From an uncultured Opitutia bacterium (GTDB taxonomy: Bacteria; Verrucomicrobiota; Verrucomicrobiia; Opitutales; Opitutaceae): a stretch of DNA of 64,000 nt. Where the stretch lies: NCBI GenBank assembly GCA_903862955.1, contig CAIPAH010000024.1, positions 372,001 to 436,000 of the forward strand, given 5' to 3'. Below the pieces are notes generated by a model, which was not told the origin of the DNA, made no database searches, and saw only the letters and a list, made by a program, of their open reading frames with translations. Shown piece after piece: positions 26,260 to 36,664 of the stretch. The position numbers and the translations under genes are program-made. The number at the start of each line of letters is the position of its first letter. The stretch's first letter is position 1.

Positions 26260-28077
26260 ATGAACAATCCCAACGCCTGGTTCCAATTCGCGCTCTTCGT
26301 CGGCCTGCTCCTGCTGCTCACCAAGCCGCTCGGGCTCTATCTCGTGCAGGTGCTCGACGCGCGCGGCAAAACGTGGCTCGACCCGGTGGTGCGGCCGTTC
26401 GAGCGGCTGACCTACCGGCTCTGCGGCGTCGATTCCGCCCAGGAGCAGGGCTGGATCGGCTACACCCTGGCGATGCTGGTCTTCAGCCTCGTGAGCCTGC
26501 TGTTCACCTACTTCATCCTGCGCTACCAGGACCACCTGCCGCTCAACCCGCAGAATCTCGCCGGCCTCACGCCGCACCTCGCGTTCAATACGGCCGTCAG
26601 CTTCACGACCAACACCAACTGGCAGAGCTACGGCGGGGAATCGACCATGTCGTATTTCTCGCAGATGGTCGCGCTGACGATCCACAATTTCATGTCGGCG
26701 GCCACCGGCATCGCCATCGCCGCGGCCCTCGTGCGCGGCATTGCGCGCCAGACCGCGCAGACCATCGGGAATTTCTGGGTCGATCTGGTCCGCATCACCT
26801 ACTACCTGCTCGCGCCCATCTGCGTGGTGTTCGCGCTCTTCCTCGTTTCGCAGGGCGTCATCCAGAACTTCAAGCCCTCCACCGTCGCGAAGACCTACGA
26901 GCCTTACACGATCCCGGTCGCGAAAACCGACGACAAGGGCCAGCCGGTCTTCGCCGCCGACGGCAAGACGCCCGTGATGGTGGACCAGTCCGTCGACACC
27001 CAGACCATCCCGCAGGGCCCGGTCGCCTCGCAGATTGCGATCAAGATGCTCGGCACCAATGGCGGCGGTTACTTCAACGCCAACGCCGCCCACCCGTTCG
27101 AGAACCCGACGCCGCTTTCCAATTTCCTCCAGATGCTCTCGATCTTCGCGATTCCGAGCGCCCTCACCTGGTATCTGGGCCGCACCGTCAAAAACCAGCG
27201 TCATGGCTGGGCGGTGTGGGGCGCGATGGCCGCGATGTTTGTCGTCGGCGTGCTGGTCTGCTGGAAGGCCGAGGCCTCAGGTAACCCGATCCACCAGCAC
27301 CTCGGGCTGGCGGCGGCCGACGGCAACATGGAAGGCAAGGAAGTGCGCTTCGGCATCTTCAACTCCGCGCTCTTCGCCACGATCACGACCGATGCCTCGT
27401 GCGGCGCGGTCAATGCGATGCATGACTCGTTCACGCCGCTTGGCGGTCTCGTACCGCTCTTCAACATCCAGACGGGCGAAGTGATCTTTGGCGGGGTCGG
27501 CGCCGGCCTCTACGGCATGCTGATCTTCGTCGTGCTCGCGGTGTTCATCGCCGGCCTGATGGTCGGGCGCACCCCCGAATACCTCGGCAAGAAAATCGAG
27601 GCCTATGACGTGAAGCTCGTGATGCTCGTGCTCATGGTGCTTTCGCTGACGATCCTCGGCTTCACCGCCTGGGCCAGCATCTCCGACTGGGGCGTGGCCG
27701 GGCTCAACAACGCCGGGCCGCACGGCTTCAGCGAGATTCTCTACGCGTTCAGCTCCGCCGTCGGCAACAACGGCAGCGCGTTTGGCGGCCTCACCGCCAA
27801 TCCCGCCAACGGTGACCCGCACTGGGACACCACGCTCGCCGTCGCGATGCTCATCGGCCGATTCCTCATGATCGTCCCCATCCTCGCACTGGCTGGCAAC
27901 CTCGCGGGCAAGAAGCTCGTCCCCGCCAGTGCCGGCACGTTCCAGACCGAGGGTCTCACCTTTGTCGTGCTGCTCGTCGGCACCGTCGTGCTGGTTGGCG
28001 CCCTCACTTTCCTGCCGGCTTTGGCCGTCGGCCCCGTCGTCGAGCACTACCTGATGCACGCCGGCTCCTTGTTCTAA
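26260..28077 (+). CDS. kdpA: Potassium-transporting ATPase, channel-like subunit KdpA
   Basis: KdpA binds and conducts K+ in the KdpFABC high-affinity pump. The 605-aa protein is longer than E. coli KdpA (557), mainly through a loop around residues 210-260 (KTYEPYTIPVAKTDD...). All four selectivity-filter regions are visible: TNTNWQSYGGE, GTNGGGYFNANAAHPFENP, CGAVNAMHDSFTPLGG and VGNNGSAFGGLT. About ten hydrophobic helices are predicted. The first gene of the core kdp operon; kdpB follows after 39 bases. Confidence 0.98.
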   Translation: MNNPNAWFQFALFVGLLLLLTKPLGLYLVQVLDARGKTWLDPVVRPFERLTYRLCGVDSAQEQGWIGYTLAMLVFSLVSLLFTYFILRYQDHLPLNPQNLAGLTPHLAFNTAVSFTTNTNWQSYGGESTMSYFSQMVALTIHNFMSAATGIAIAAALVRGIARQTAQTIGNFWVDLVRITYYLLAPICVVFALFLVSQGVIQNFKPSTVAKTYEPYTIPVAKTDDKGQPVFAADGKTPVMVDQSVDTQTIPQGPVASQIAIKMLGTNGGGYFNANAAHPFENPTPLSNFLQMLSIFAIPSALTWYLGRTVKNQRHGWAVWGAMAAMFVVGVLVCWKAEASGNPIHQHLGLAAADGNMEGKEVRFGIFNSALFATITTDASCGAVNAMHDSFTPLGGLVPLFNIQTGEVIFGGVGAGLYGMLIFVVLAVFIAGLMVGRTPEYLGKKIEAYDVKLVMLVLMVLSLTILGFTAWASISDWGVAGLNNAGPHGFSEILYAFSSAVGNNGSAFGGLTANPANGDPHWDTTLAVAMLIGRFLMIVPILALAGNLAGKKLVPASAGTFQTEGLTFVVLLVGTVVLVGALTFLPALAVGPVVEHYLMHAGSLF

Positions 28078-28116
28078 ACTTCTTCACTCTTCCTTCATCT
28101 TTCTTCCTTTCCGCCC

Positions 28117-30162
28117 ATGAGCGCCAAATCCATTTCCCTCTTTGACCGCGAGATCATGCTGACCGCGACGGCCGATGCGTTCAAGAAGCTCAACCCGCGC
28201 TTGCAGCTCAAGAACCCGGTGATGCTCGTCACGCTCGTCGGCGCGATCCTCACCTTCCAGCAGTTGTTCACCGCCAAGGAGCCATTTGGCTACGTCCTGC
28301 AGGTTGCGCTGTGGCTGCTCTTCACTGTCATCTTCGCCAACTTTGCCGAGGCCGTCGCCGAGGGCCGCGGCAAGGCCCAGGCGCGCGCGCTCCGCGCCTC
28401 GCGCAAGCAGCTCGTCGCCCAGCGCCGCCGCCGGGATGGCTCGCTCGAGGCGATTGACGCCACGCAACTCGCCAAGGGCGACGTCGTCTTCGTCAAGGCG
28501 GGTGACCTCATTCCCGGTGATGGCGAGGTCATCGAGGGCGCGGCGTCCGTGGACGAGTCCGCGATCACCGGTGAGTCCGCGCCCGTCATCCGCGAGGCGG
28601 GCGGCGACCGCAGCGCCGTGACCGGGGGCACCGCGGTGCTCTCCGACACGCTCGTCATTCGCATCACGGCGAATCCTGGCGAGGGCTTCCTCGACCACAT
28701 GATCAGTCTCGTCGAAGGCGCCACCCGGCAGAAGACCCCCAACGAGATCGCGCTCACCATCCTGCTCTCGGCGCTGACGTTCATCTTCGTGCTCGTCATC
28801 ATCGCGCTGAAGCCGTTCGGCACCTACTCCGGCGTGGCCTTCTCGATCACGACGCTGATCGCGCTGCTTGTCTGCCTCATTCCCACCACCATCGGCGGCC
28901 TGCTCAGCGCCATCGGCATCGCGGGCATGGACCGGCTGCTCCAGCGCAACGTCCTCGCCACCTCCGGCCGCGCGGTCGAGGCGGCGGGCGACATCGACGT
29001 GCTGCTGCTCGACAAGACCGGCACCATCACGCTCGGCAACCGCCAGGCCAGCGAGTTCGTCCCCGCGCCGGGCATCGCCCCGTCCCGCCTCGCCGACGCT
29101 GCCCAGCTCGCCTCCCTCGCCGACGAGACGCCCGAGGGCCGCAGCATCGTGGTGCTCGCCAAGGAAAAATTTAACCTGCGCGGCCGCGACGTCTCCACCC
29201 CACCGCCGCACACCTTCGTGCCGTTCACGGCGCAGACCCGGATGAGCGGCATCGACTTTGCCGCCGTCGGCGACCAACCCGCCCGCTCCATCCGCAAGGG
29301 CGCGGCCGCCAACGTCCGGGCTTGGGTCGAGTCGCAGGGCGGCGTGTTTCCGTCCGAGGTCGCGGCCGCGGTGGAAAACATCTCCCGCCAGGGCGGCACG
29401 CCGCTGGTCGTGGCCGAGGGGCGCGACACACTCGGCGTGATCTTCCTCAAGGACGTCGTCAAAGGCGGCATCAAGGAGCGCTTTGCCCAGCTGCGCGCCA
29501 TGGGCATTCGCACCGTCATGATCACCGGTGACAACCCGCTCACCGCCGCTGCGATCGCGGCCGAGGCGGGCGTGGACGACTTCCTCGCGCAGGCCACGCC
29601 AGAGATGAAGCTTGCCCGCATCCGCGCGGAGCAGGCCGCCGGCCACCTCGTCGCCATGACGGGTGACGGCACCAACGACGCTCCCGCGCTCGCCCAAGCC
29701 GATGTCGGCGTGGCGATGAACACCGGCACGCAAGCCGCCAAGGAGGCCGGCAACATGGTGGATCTCGACTCCAACCCGACCAAGCTACTCGAGATCGTCG
29801 AGATCGGGAAACAGCTGCTCATCACGCGCGGCGCCCTCACGACCTTCAGCATCGCCAACGACGTCGCCAAGTATTTCGCGATCATTCCCGCGATGCTCGT
29901 CGGCGTCTTTCCCGCGATCGCCCCGCTCAACGTCATGCACCTGGCCTCGCCGTTGAGCGCCATCCTCAGCGCGGTCATTTTCAACGCCCTCATCATCATC
30001 GCGCTGATTCCGCTCGCGCTGCGCGGTGTGGCGTATCGCCCGATTGGCGCGGCCGCGATGCTCCGCCGCAACCTCTTCATCTACGGCTTCGGCGGCATCG
30101 TGATCCCGTTCGTTGGGATCAAGCTCATCGACGTCCTCATCAACGCCCTGCACCTCGTCTGA
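28117..30162 (+). CDS. kdpB: Potassium-transporting ATPase, ATP-binding subunit KdpB
   Basis: KdpB is the P-type ATPase that energises K+ uptake through KdpA. The 681-aa protein has the phosphatase TGES loop ([10 protein letters not shown]) and the phosphorylated Asp in [11 protein letters not shown]. It also has the nucleotide-binding region and [20 protein letters not shown] in the P-domain hinge. [16 protein letters not shown] in the membrane part is typical of KdpB. Length and order are standard. kdpC starts 8 bases after the stop. Confidence 0.98.
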   Translation: MSAKSISLFDREIMLTATADAFKKLNPRLQLKNPVMLVTLVGAILTFQQLFTAKEPFGYVLQVALWLLFTVIFANFAEAVAEGRGKAQARALRASRKQLVAQRRRRDGSLEAIDATQLAKGDVVFVKAGDLIPGDGEVIEGAASVDESAITGESAPVIREAGGDRSAVTGGTAVLSDTLVIRITANPGEGFLDHMISLVEGATRQKTPNEIALTILLSALTFIFVLVIIALKPFGTYSGVAFSITTLIALLVCLIPTTIGGLLSAIGIAGMDRLLQRNVLATSGRAVEAAGDIDVLLLDKTGTITLGNRQASEFVPAPGIAPSRLADAAQLASLADETPEGRSIVVLAKEKFNLRGRDVSTPPPHTFVPFTAQTRMSGIDFAAVGDQPARSIRKGAAANVRAWVESQGGVFPSEVAAAVENISRQGGTPLVVAEGRDTLGVIFLKDVVKGGIKERFAQLRAMGIRTVMITGDNPLTAAAIAAEAGVDDFLAQATPEMKLARIRAEQAAGHLVAMTGDGTNDAPALAQADVGVAMNTGTQAAKEAGNMVDLDSNPTKLLEIVEIGKQLLITRGALTTFSIANDVAKYFAIIPAMLVGVFPAIAPLNVMHLASPLSAILSAVIFNALIIIALIPLALRGVAYRPIGAAAMLRRNLFIYGFGGIVIPFVGIKLIDVLINALHLV

Positions 30163-30170
30163 TTTCTCCC

Positions 30171-30764
30171 ATGAAAACCCTTCTCCTCGATCTCAAAACC
30201 TCCGTCCTCGTGACCGTCGTGTTTGCGCTGCTGCTCTGCGGCGCCTACCCGCTCGCGGTGTGGGCCGGCGGGCAGTTGCTGTTCCCGGGCCGGGCCAATG
30301 GCAGCCTCGTCACCGACGCCACCGGCGCCGTCCGCGGCTCCGCGCTGCTCGCGCAGAACTTTTCCAGCGACAAATATTTCCAGCCCCGCCCGTCCGCCGC
30401 CGGCACCGGCTACGATGCCACCAACTCCAGCGGCACCAACTTCGGGCCGACCAGCCAGAAGCTGGCCGACAGCATCAAAGCCGCCGTCGCCGCCTACCGG
30501 ACGTCCAACGGCCTGCCCGCCGACGCCGCCGTGCCGGCCGACGCCGTGACGTCGTCGGGCAGCGGACTCGACCCGCACATTAGCGTCACCAACGCTCAGC
30601 TTCAGGCCGTCCGCGTGGCGAAAGCCCGCAGCCTGCCCCTCGATAAAGTCCTTGCCGCCATCACGGCTCACACCGAGGGCCGGGATCTCCACATTTTCGG
30701 CGAGCCGGGCGTGAATGTACTTTTGCTCAATCGCGATCTCGACGAAGCGGCCGCCCGCAAATGA
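30171..30764 (+). CDS. kdpC: Potassium-transporting ATPase subunit KdpC
   Basis: KdpC is a single-span accessory subunit that raises ATP affinity of the complex. The 197-aa protein has an N-terminal helix (about 10-32, SVLVTVVFALLLCGAYPLAVW). The conserved blocks LVTDATGAVRGSALLAQNF, YFQPRPSAAG and SGSGLDPHISVTNAQLQAVRVA follow. It starts at ATG 30171 after TTTCTCCC. After it come two small genes before kdpD, not present in the textbook operon. Confidence 0.96.
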   Translation: MKTLLLDLKTSVLVTVVFALLLCGAYPLAVWAGGQLLFPGRANGSLVTDATGAVRGSALLAQNFSSDKYFQPRPSAAGTGYDATNSSGTNFGPTSQKLADSIKAAVAAYRTSNGLPADAAVPADAVTSSGSGLDPHISVTNAQLQAVRVAKARSLPLDKVLAAITAHTEGRDLHIFGEPGVNVLLLNRDLDEAAARK

Positions 30765-30802
30765 CAGGGCTCTGATCCAAACCAGCCGGACCGGCTGTCA
30801 TC

Positions 30803-30949
30803 ATGAAACCGCGTTCCCAACCCTATTGGGCCTTCCGGATGATTTTCATCCTGCTCTTGGGGGCTGCGCTCCTGCTGCTCGTCTGGCAATGCATCCACCG
30901 CCCGCCCGCCCCCTCCCGGGTCGCCTGGCCCTCTCCCGCCAAACCCTGA
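30803..30949 (+). CDS. 48-residue single-helix protein between kdpC and kdpD
   Basis: MKPRSQPYWAFRMIFILLLG continues to a hydrophobic stretch ALLLLVW and ends in Pro-rich RPPAPSRVAWPSPAKP. One membrane helix (about 11-28) has a basic N-terminus, so the N-terminus is predicted to lie in the cytoplasm. It follows kdpC by 38 bases and is in the same direction as the operon. I do not recognise it; it may be an additional small Kdp-associated membrane peptide. Confidence 0.5.
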   Translation: MKPRSQPYWAFRMIFILLLGAALLLLVWQCIHRPPAPSRVAWPSPAKP

Positions 30950-30998
30950 CGCCATCCCCTCGGTTCCTCCGCGCTCCGCCTTGGCAGCCTGTTGAATC

Positions 30999-31403
30999 AT
31001 GGCCCTCCACTCGTTGAAAACGATCCTCCGCCGTTCCCCTGGGCCACTGCGCGTCGCCCCGCCGCCCGGCCATTTCTTTGATTTTCCCCAACTGGATGCG
31101 GTTGTGGAGGTCACGGTCTGGCCGGAAGGGGTGGTGATTCGTGCCTCCCGCGATTGTTTCTCCGAAGAGCGGAAGGTGTGTTTCATTCGCGAACTGGCAG
31201 CCGAGGGGTTTATCGACGAGGCCAGTCGCTGGCGGCCGTGGGGCAGTCCCGGCGGAGTGCGCTGGCTCGTGGAGGCGGCCGCATTCCTGCCCGATGCCGC
31301 CTGCGTGGCGCGCACCCGGCGTTTGATGCTGCGGCTGCTTTTTTCCGCGGGCGCGCTGTGGCTGGTCCTGATGGGATCTCTCCTTTTGCTCCCCCGCCGG
31401 TAG
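30999..31403 (+). CDS. Uncharacterised protein between kdpC and kdpD, C-terminal membrane anchor
   Basis: The 134-aa protein has a soluble N-terminal part of about 110 residues (AVVEVTVWPEGVVIRASRDCFSEERK...). One C-terminal helix (LRLLFSAGALWLVLMGSLLLL) and a basic tail RR follow. It is a tail-anchored arrangement with no known domain that I recognise. Its place inside the kdp operon, 41 bases before kdpD, suggests a role in Kdp signalling or complex assembly, but this is inference from position only. Confidence 0.6.
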   Translation: MALHSLKTILRRSPGPLRVAPPPGHFFDFPQLDAVVEVTVWPEGVVIRASRDCFSEERKVCFIRELAAEGFIDEASRWRPWGSPGGVRWLVEAAAFLPDAACVARTRRLMLRLLFSAGALWLVLMGSLLLLPRR

Positions 31404-31444
31404 CTTGCCATGCTGGCGCGTCTCAGCCACCCTGAACCCGGCCC

Positions 31445-34111
31445 ATGCCCGACCTCCGCCCCGACCCCGACGCGCTGCTGGCTTCGCTGAAACGCGAAGA
31501 GCGGCGGGCCCGTCGCGGCCAGCTCAAGGTGTTCTTCGGCATGAGCCCGGGCGTGGGCAAGACCTACGCCATGCTGCGCGCCGCCCAGCAGGAGTTGCGC
31601 GAAGGCGTGGACCTCGTCGTCGGGATCGTCGAGACCCACGGTCGCGCGGAAACCGAAGCCCTCCTCGCCGGCCTGCCGGTCATCCCGCGCAAGGAAATCG
31701 CCCATCGCGACATCAAGCTCACCGAGATGGACCTCGAGGCCATCCTCGCGCGCCGGCCGCGTCTCGTGCTCGTCGACGAGTTCGCCCACACCAACGCCCC
31801 CGGCTCCCGCCATCCCAAGCGCTACCAGGACGTGGTCGAGTTGCTCGATGCCGGCATTGACGTGTTCACGACGCTCAACGTCCAGCATCTGGAAAGCCGG
31901 GCCGACGCCGTCCGCCAGATCACCGGTGTGACCGTGCACGAAACCGTGCCCGACTCCGTGTTCGAACTCGCCGACCAGATCGAACTCGTGGACCTCACGC
32001 CTGAAGCGCTCCGCGAGCGCCTGGCCGAGGGCAAAGTCTATCTCGCCGACCGCGCGGCGGCGGCCGCCGACGCCTTCTTCAAGGACACCAACCTCACGGC
32101 CCTGCGGGAATTGGCCCTTCGTTTCGTCGCCGAGCGCGTGGACAAACGACTGCGCGAACTTCGCGGCGCCAGCCCGCTCAAGACGATCTGGCGCTCGGGC
32201 GAGCGCCTGCTCGTCGCCGTGGGCCCGAGTCCGTCTTCCACGCAATTGGTGCGCTGGACCCGCCGGATGGCCGCCGCCCAGGGCGCGGCGTGGATTGCCG
32301 TGAGTGTCGAATCCTCCCGGCCGGTCGAGGGCGAGGCCCAGCGCCGGTTGGAAAAGAATCTCGCGCTCGCGCGGGAACTCGGCGCCGAGGTCGTCGTGAC
32401 GCACGACGACGACGTCGCCGGCGCCCTGGTCCGCGTGGCCTTGCAGCAAAACGCCACGCAGATCGTGGTCGGCAAGTCGCGCTCGCCCCGCTGGCGCGAT
32501 GCGCTCCGCGGCGGCAATCTCGTGGACCAGTTGCTGCGCCAGAGCGGACCCATCGACATTTACGTGGTGCCCGCCGAGCGCGCCGCGGAAAAGCCCGTCG
32601 CCTGGCTCGACTGGCGGCCGGCGGAAGCCTCCCCGGGGCGGGAATACGGCGAAGTGCTGGCTGTGCTCGCCGGGCTCACTTTCGCCAGCTGGTTCATCGT
32701 GCCATTCGCCGGCTACCTCTCCGTCGGGCTGCTCTATCTGCTCGCGGTCGTGGCCCTGAGCCTCCGGGTGGGCCGCGGGCCTGTGCTCGCCGCCGGCGTG
32801 GTGAGCGCGCTCACGTGGAATTTCCTCTTCATTCCGCCGATCTTCACGTTTGTCATCGGCAAGTTCGAGGACGGCGTGATGTTCGGCACGTACTTTATCG
32901 TGGCGCTGATCGCCGGGCAGCTCACCGCCCGCATCCGCGCGCAGGAGCGCCACGAGCGCCGCCGGGAGGACCGGGCGACCGCGCTCTTCCGTCTCACCCA
33001 GGCGCTCAGCGCCGCGCGAACGCTCGACGACGCGGTCTTCGCCGCGCTGCGCCAGTCCGACGCGCTGTTCGCGGCGCAGTCTGCCCTGCTGCTCGGCGAT
33101 GGTGGCGCGGGCCTGACGCCGCATTTTGCGGGCTCGTTCACGCTGACGGAAAAGGAGCGCGGGGTCGCGGACTGGGCCTGGCGCAACCGGCGGAAGGCCG
33201 GCCGCTTCACCGACACGCTCCCCTCGGCCGAGGGGCTGTATTTGCCGCTCGTGCGCGAGGATGCCGCCGTGGGCGTGCTCGTTGTGCGCGTCGCGCCCGA
33301 TGCCGCGCTGTCGCTCGCCCAGCGCGACCTGGCGGAGAGTTTCGCCACGCAACTGGCCCTCGTCGTCGAGCGTGAACAGCTCCGCGCGGCGGGTGAACGC
33401 GAGAAATTGCTCGATGAGTCGGAAAAACTGCACCGGGCCCTGCTCGACGGCGTATCGCACGAGCTGAAGACGCCGCTCGCCGTGCTCGACGCCGCCGTCG
33501 AGAACCTGGCCACCGCCGACGAAGCCACGCGCTCCGTGCTCGCCGGGGAAATCCGCACCGCCACCCGCCGGCTCAACCGCCTCGTCAACAATCTCCTCGA
33601 CCAAACGCGCCTCGAATCCGGCGCCCTGCGGCCCCGGCTCGACTGGTGCGACGCCCACGATCTCCTCAACGCCGCACTCGACGGCGTGCGCGAGTCTCTC
33701 GCGGACCATCCGTTCGAGTCCGCGCTGCCGGCCGACCTGCCGCTCTTTCGCGCCGATGCCGCCCTGACGGAACAGGTCATCGCCAACCTCCTGCTCAACG
33801 CCGCGCTTCACACCCCCGCCGGCACGCCCATCTTCCTTGCTGCCGGCGTGGATCTGGCGCGGTCCCGGATCTTCTTCACCGTGGCCGACCGGGGACCGGG
33901 CCTGCCCGCCGCAATGCGCGAGCGGCTGTTCCAGAAATTCCAACGCGGCGACGCCGCGCGCGCCGGCGGCCTCGGGCTCGGCCTGTCGATCATCCGCGGG
34001 TTCGTGGCCGCGCAGGGCGGCGAAGTCGTGGCGGGCGAGAATCCCGGTGGCGGGGCGGTTTTTACGGTTTACCTGCCATTCACCCCGCATGGTAAGGTGC
34101 CAACCGAATGA
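31445..34111 (+). CDS. kdpD: Sensor histidine kinase KdpD
   Basis: KdpD senses K+ limitation and phosphorylates KdpE. The 888-aa protein has the N-terminal KdpD domain with Walker A GMSPGVGKTYAMLRAA (about 30-45) and the VLVDEFAHTNAPGSRHPKRY block. A Usp-like domain (about 250-370) and four clustered helices (about 400-495) follow. A GAF-like region, HisKA with His in GVSHELKTPLAVLD, and HATPase_c with GLGLGLSIIRGF complete it. The order matches E. coli KdpD. Its stop overlaps the kdpE start by 4 bases. Confidence 0.97.
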   Translation: MPDLRPDPDALLASLKREERRARRGQLKVFFGMSPGVGKTYAMLRAAQQELREGVDLVVGIVETHGRAETEALLAGLPVIPRKEIAHRDIKLTEMDLEAILARRPRLVLVDEFAHTNAPGSRHPKRYQDVVELLDAGIDVFTTLNVQHLESRADAVRQITGVTVHETVPDSVFELADQIELVDLTPEALRERLAEGKVYLADRAAAAADAFFKDTNLTALRELALRFVAERVDKRLRELRGASPLKTIWRSGERLLVAVGPSPSSTQLVRWTRRMAAAQGAAWIAVSVESSRPVEGEAQRRLEKNLALARELGAEVVVTHDDDVAGALVRVALQQNATQIVVGKSRSPRWRDALRGGNLVDQLLRQSGPIDIYVVPAERAAEKPVAWLDWRPAEASPGREYGEVLAVLAGLTFASWFIVPFAGYLSVGLLYLLAVVALSLRVGRGPVLAAGVVSALTWNFLFIPPIFTFVIGKFEDGVMFGTYFIVALIAGQLTARIRAQERHERRREDRATALFRLTQALSAARTLDDAVFAALRQSDALFAAQSALLLGDGGAGLTPHFAGSFTLTEKERGVADWAWRNRRKAGRFTDTLPSAEGLYLPLVREDAAVGVLVVRVAPDAALSLAQRDLAESFATQLALVVEREQLRAAGEREKLLDESEKLHRALLDGVSHELKTPLAVLDAAVENLATADEATRSVLAGEIRTATRRLNRLVNNLLDQTRLESGALRPRLDWCDAHDLLNAALDGVRESLADHPFESALPADLPLFRADAALTEQVIANLLLNAALHTPAGTPIFLAAGVDLARSRIFFTVADRGPGLPAAMRERLFQKFQRGDAARAGGLGLGLSIIRGFVAAQGGEVVAGENPGGGAVFTVYLPFTPHGKVPTE

Positions 34112-34806
34112 CCGCCGGCGGCGCCAACCCTGAAGTCCTCCTCATCGACGACGAGGTGCAAATCCGCCGCCTGCTGCGCCTCACGCTCGAGGCCGCCGGC
34201 TACCGGGTGCGCGAGGCGGAAAACGGCGCGCTCGGCCTCAACGAGGCCGCCGTCGCGCGGCCCGACGCCGTCATCCTCGACCTCAGCCTGCCCGACCTGT
34301 CCGGGCTCGACGTGCTCCGCCGGCTGCGCGAATGGAGCCAGTTGCCCGTGCTCATTCTGTCCGTGCGCGGCGGCGAGGCCGACAAGATCGCCGCGCTCGA
34401 CGCCGGCGCCGATGACTACCTGACGAAGCCGTTCGGCGGCGGCGAACTCCTCGCGCGCATGCGCGTCCTCCTCCGGCGCGCCCAACCCGCTTCCGAACTG
34501 AGCGTGGTGCGCTTCGCCGACGTCGAAGTGGATTTCGCCAAGCGCACCGTCACCAAGGACGGCACCGACCTGCATCTCACCGCCAAGGAATACGCGCTGC
34601 TCCGGCTGCTGCTCCAACATCGCGGCAAGGTCGTCACGCACCGCCAGCTCCTGCGCGACCTCTGGGGACCGACCCACGAGCAGGACACGCACTACCTGCG
34701 CGTCCATATGGCCAACCTGCGCAAAAAACTCGAGACCACCCCCGACCAACCGGCTTTTCTCAAAACCGAATCCGGCATCGGCTACCGCTTCGCCGCAGGC
34801 GACTGA
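34108..34806 (+). CDS. kdpE: DNA-binding response regulator KdpE
   Basis: KdpE activates the kdp promoter. The 232-aa protein has a REC domain with the phospho-Asp in VILDLSLPD, DDYLTKPF (Lys switch), and an OmpR-type winged helix (about 130-228, LTAKEYALLRLLLQHRGKVVTH). The gene overlaps kdpD (ATGA). thrC follows 2 bases after its stop, so thrC may be partly co-transcribed with the kdp operon. Confidence 0.97.
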   Translation: MTAGGANPEVLLIDDEVQIRRLLRLTLEAAGYRVREAENGALGLNEAAVARPDAVILDLSLPDLSGLDVLRRLREWSQLPVLILSVRGGEADKIAALDAGADDYLTKPFGGGELLARMRVLLRRAQPASELSVVRFADVEVDFAKRTVTKDGTDLHLTAKEYALLRLLLQHRGKVVTHRQLLRDLWGPTHEQDTHYLRVHMANLRKKLETTPDQPAFLKTESGIGYRFAAGD

Positions 34807-34808
34807 CC

Positions 34809-35975
34809 ATGCATCTCACCCACCTCGCCTGCACCGCGTGCGGCCAGCGTCACGATGCGGGCGTCCCGCAGAATGTCTGCACCGCCTGCGGCAAGCCGCT
34901 GTTCGCACACTACGATCTCGCCGCCGCGGGTCGCACGCTGACGAAGGACGCGCTGCGCACCCGGGTGAAGTCGCTCTGGCGCTACCGCGAGGTGCTGCCG
35001 GTGAAAAAGGACGCCGACATCGTGACCCTCGGCGAGGGCTTCACCCCGCTCCTCCCCGCGCCGCGGCTCGCCGCGAAGCATGGGTTGAACCAGCTCTACA
35101 TCAAGGACGAGGCGCAAAACCCCACCGGCAGCTTCAAAGCCCGCGGCATGAGCGCCGCCGTCTCGATGGCAAAACAGCTCGGCCTGACGAAACTCGCCGC
35201 GCCGTCCGCGGGCAACGCCGCCGGCGCACTCGCCGCCTACGCCGCCCGCGCCGGCATGGAGGCGCACCTGTTCATGCCCCGCGACACGCCCCGCGCGAAC
35301 ATCATCGAATGCCGCGAGATGGGCGCATTCGTGACGCTGATCGACGGCCTCATCACCGACTGCGGCGCCGAGGTCGCGAAGCGTAAATCCGCCGCGGGCT
35401 GGTTCGATGTCTCCACGCTGAAGGAGCCCTACCGCGTCGAGGGCAAGAAGACCCTCGGCTACGAGCTCGCCGAGCAGCTCAACTGGACGCTGCCCGACGT
35501 GATCCTCTATCCCACCGGCGGCGGCACCGGCCTGATCGGCATGTGGAAGGCCTTCGACGAGATGGAGCAGCTCGGCTGGATCGGCCAAAAGCGCCCGCGC
35601 ATGTTCACCGTCCAGGCCGACGGCTGCCAGCCGATCGTCCGCGCCTTCGCGGCGGGGGAGAAATTCGCCGCCGAGCACACCGGCGCGCACACCCGCGCCT
35701 CGGGCCTGCGCGTGCCGAAGGCCATCGGCGATTTCATCATGCTCGACCTGCTGCGCAAATCCAACGGCGGCGCCATCGCCGTCAGCGACGACGAGATGAT
35801 CAGCTGCACCCGCGAAATCGGCGCCGCCGAAGGCGTCTTCCCCGCCCCCGAAGGCGCCGCCTGCTACGCCGCGCTGAAAAAACTGCTCAACGGCGGCATC
35901 GTCCGCCCCGACGAGTCGATCGTCCTCTTTAACACCGGGTCAGGGCTGAAGTATCTAGAGTGTTTCGGTGGGTAG
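34809..35975 (+). CDS. thrC: Threonine synthase
   Basis: Threonine synthase converts O-phospho-homoserine to threonine with PLP. The 388-aa protein has an N-terminal zinc ribbon Cys8/Cys11/Cys24/Cys27 and the PLP lysine Lys110 ([10 protein letters not shown]). It also has [29 protein letters not shown] for the phosphate and cofactor, and ends SGLKYLECF. It begins 2 bases after kdpE stops, probably in the same transcript although its pathway is unrelated. No other Thr-pathway gene is in the window. Confidence 0.95.
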   Translation: MHLTHLACTACGQRHDAGVPQNVCTACGKPLFAHYDLAAAGRTLTKDALRTRVKSLWRYREVLPVKKDADIVTLGEGFTPLLPAPRLAAKHGLNQLYIKDEAQNPTGSFKARGMSAAVSMAKQLGLTKLAAPSAGNAAGALAAYAARAGMEAHLFMPRDTPRANIIECREMGAFVTLIDGLITDCGAEVAKRKSAAGWFDVSTLKEPYRVEGKKTLGYELAEQLNWTLPDVILYPTGGGTGLIGMWKAFDEMEQLGWIGQKRPRMFTVQADGCQPIVRAFAAGEKFAAEHTGAHTRASGLRVPKAIGDFIMLDLLRKSNGGAIAVSDDEMISCTREIGAAEGVFPAPEGAACYAALKKLLNGGIVRPDESIVLFNTGSGLKYLECFGG

Positions 35976-36006
35976 ATCGCTCGGTCATGGCTTCGCCCGG
36001 CCTGCG

Positions 36007-36513
36007 CTACGACTGCGCCTTGGGCTCCACCGGCTTGGGCCGGAACTGCGGTGGAACGATCCCGAGCTGCGTGTAGAAATGCAGCACGTCGAACATGTCG
36101 CGCTGGGCGGAGATCTTTCCGCCAGTGAAGTGGAAGATCGACGCAAAGCGCACGCGCACGGTCTTGCCCGCCATCCGGCCGACCATCGTGCCTTCCACGA
36201 CCAGGTCGTCCCCTGCGATGATCGTGTGCGTCACCTCGTGTTCGAGTGACTCGTATTTCGCCAGCACGGCCACCAGCAGCTTGCCGATCTGCTCCCGCCC
36301 CTTCAGGTCGAGCCCGAAGGTCGGATCGGTCAGCGTCGCATCCGCCGTGTAGAATTCTGCCATCTGCGGCGCGCCCTTGGCGTTATATGACGCATAAAAG
36401 TCGCGCACAAAAATCTCCCCCTCCGCCGGGGTCAGGGCCGCAGGGCAGGCAACCGTTCCCGCCAAGGCCAGAAGGCCGGTGTTCAGTAAACGCATGACAC
36501 AAAGGATTTTCAT
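36007..36513 (-). CDS. SnoaL/NTF2-like secreted protein
   Basis: The 168-aa protein has a signal peptide (about 1-25, RLLNTGLLALAGTVACPA). It then has a cone-fold of the SnoaL/NTF2 type (LTPAEGEIFVRDFYASYNAKG; FVDF-like FASIFHFTGGKI). Such domains bind small hydrophobic ligands or act as polyketide-cyclase-like enzymes; no catalytic residues can be set here. The shorter start at codon 7 (36495) would place the basic residue near the helix and cannot be excluded. It is convergent with thrC. Confidence 0.75.
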   Translation of the reverse strand: MKILCVMRLLNTGLLALAGTVACPAALTPAEGEIFVRDFYASYNAKGAPQMAEFYTADATLTDPTFGLDLKGREQIGKLLVAVLAKYESLEHEVTHTIIAGDDLVVEGTMVGRMAGKTVRVRFASIFHFTGGKISAQRDMFDVLHFYTQLGIVPPQFRPKPVEPKAQS

Positions 36514-36664
36514 GCTTTGCAGTTATGACGGTGTGCCAAAAAAACTCCCCATTAATGCGATGAATAACCCTAGAGGTTCTTCCGACTGACCCCCGCGCAC
36601 GTTGGTCTCCGAGCGAATCAGGCTGGATTCCGGAGGGGCCTGTGCATGCTAGCGTCGTCCCTCC

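Noticed and set aside
30668-34090. A 1140-codon minus-strand frame opposite kdpD
   Set aside because: It mirrors kdpC-kdpD codon by codon in a GC-rich genome and has low-complexity, Arg/Glu/Gly-rich composition; kdpD is unmistakable.
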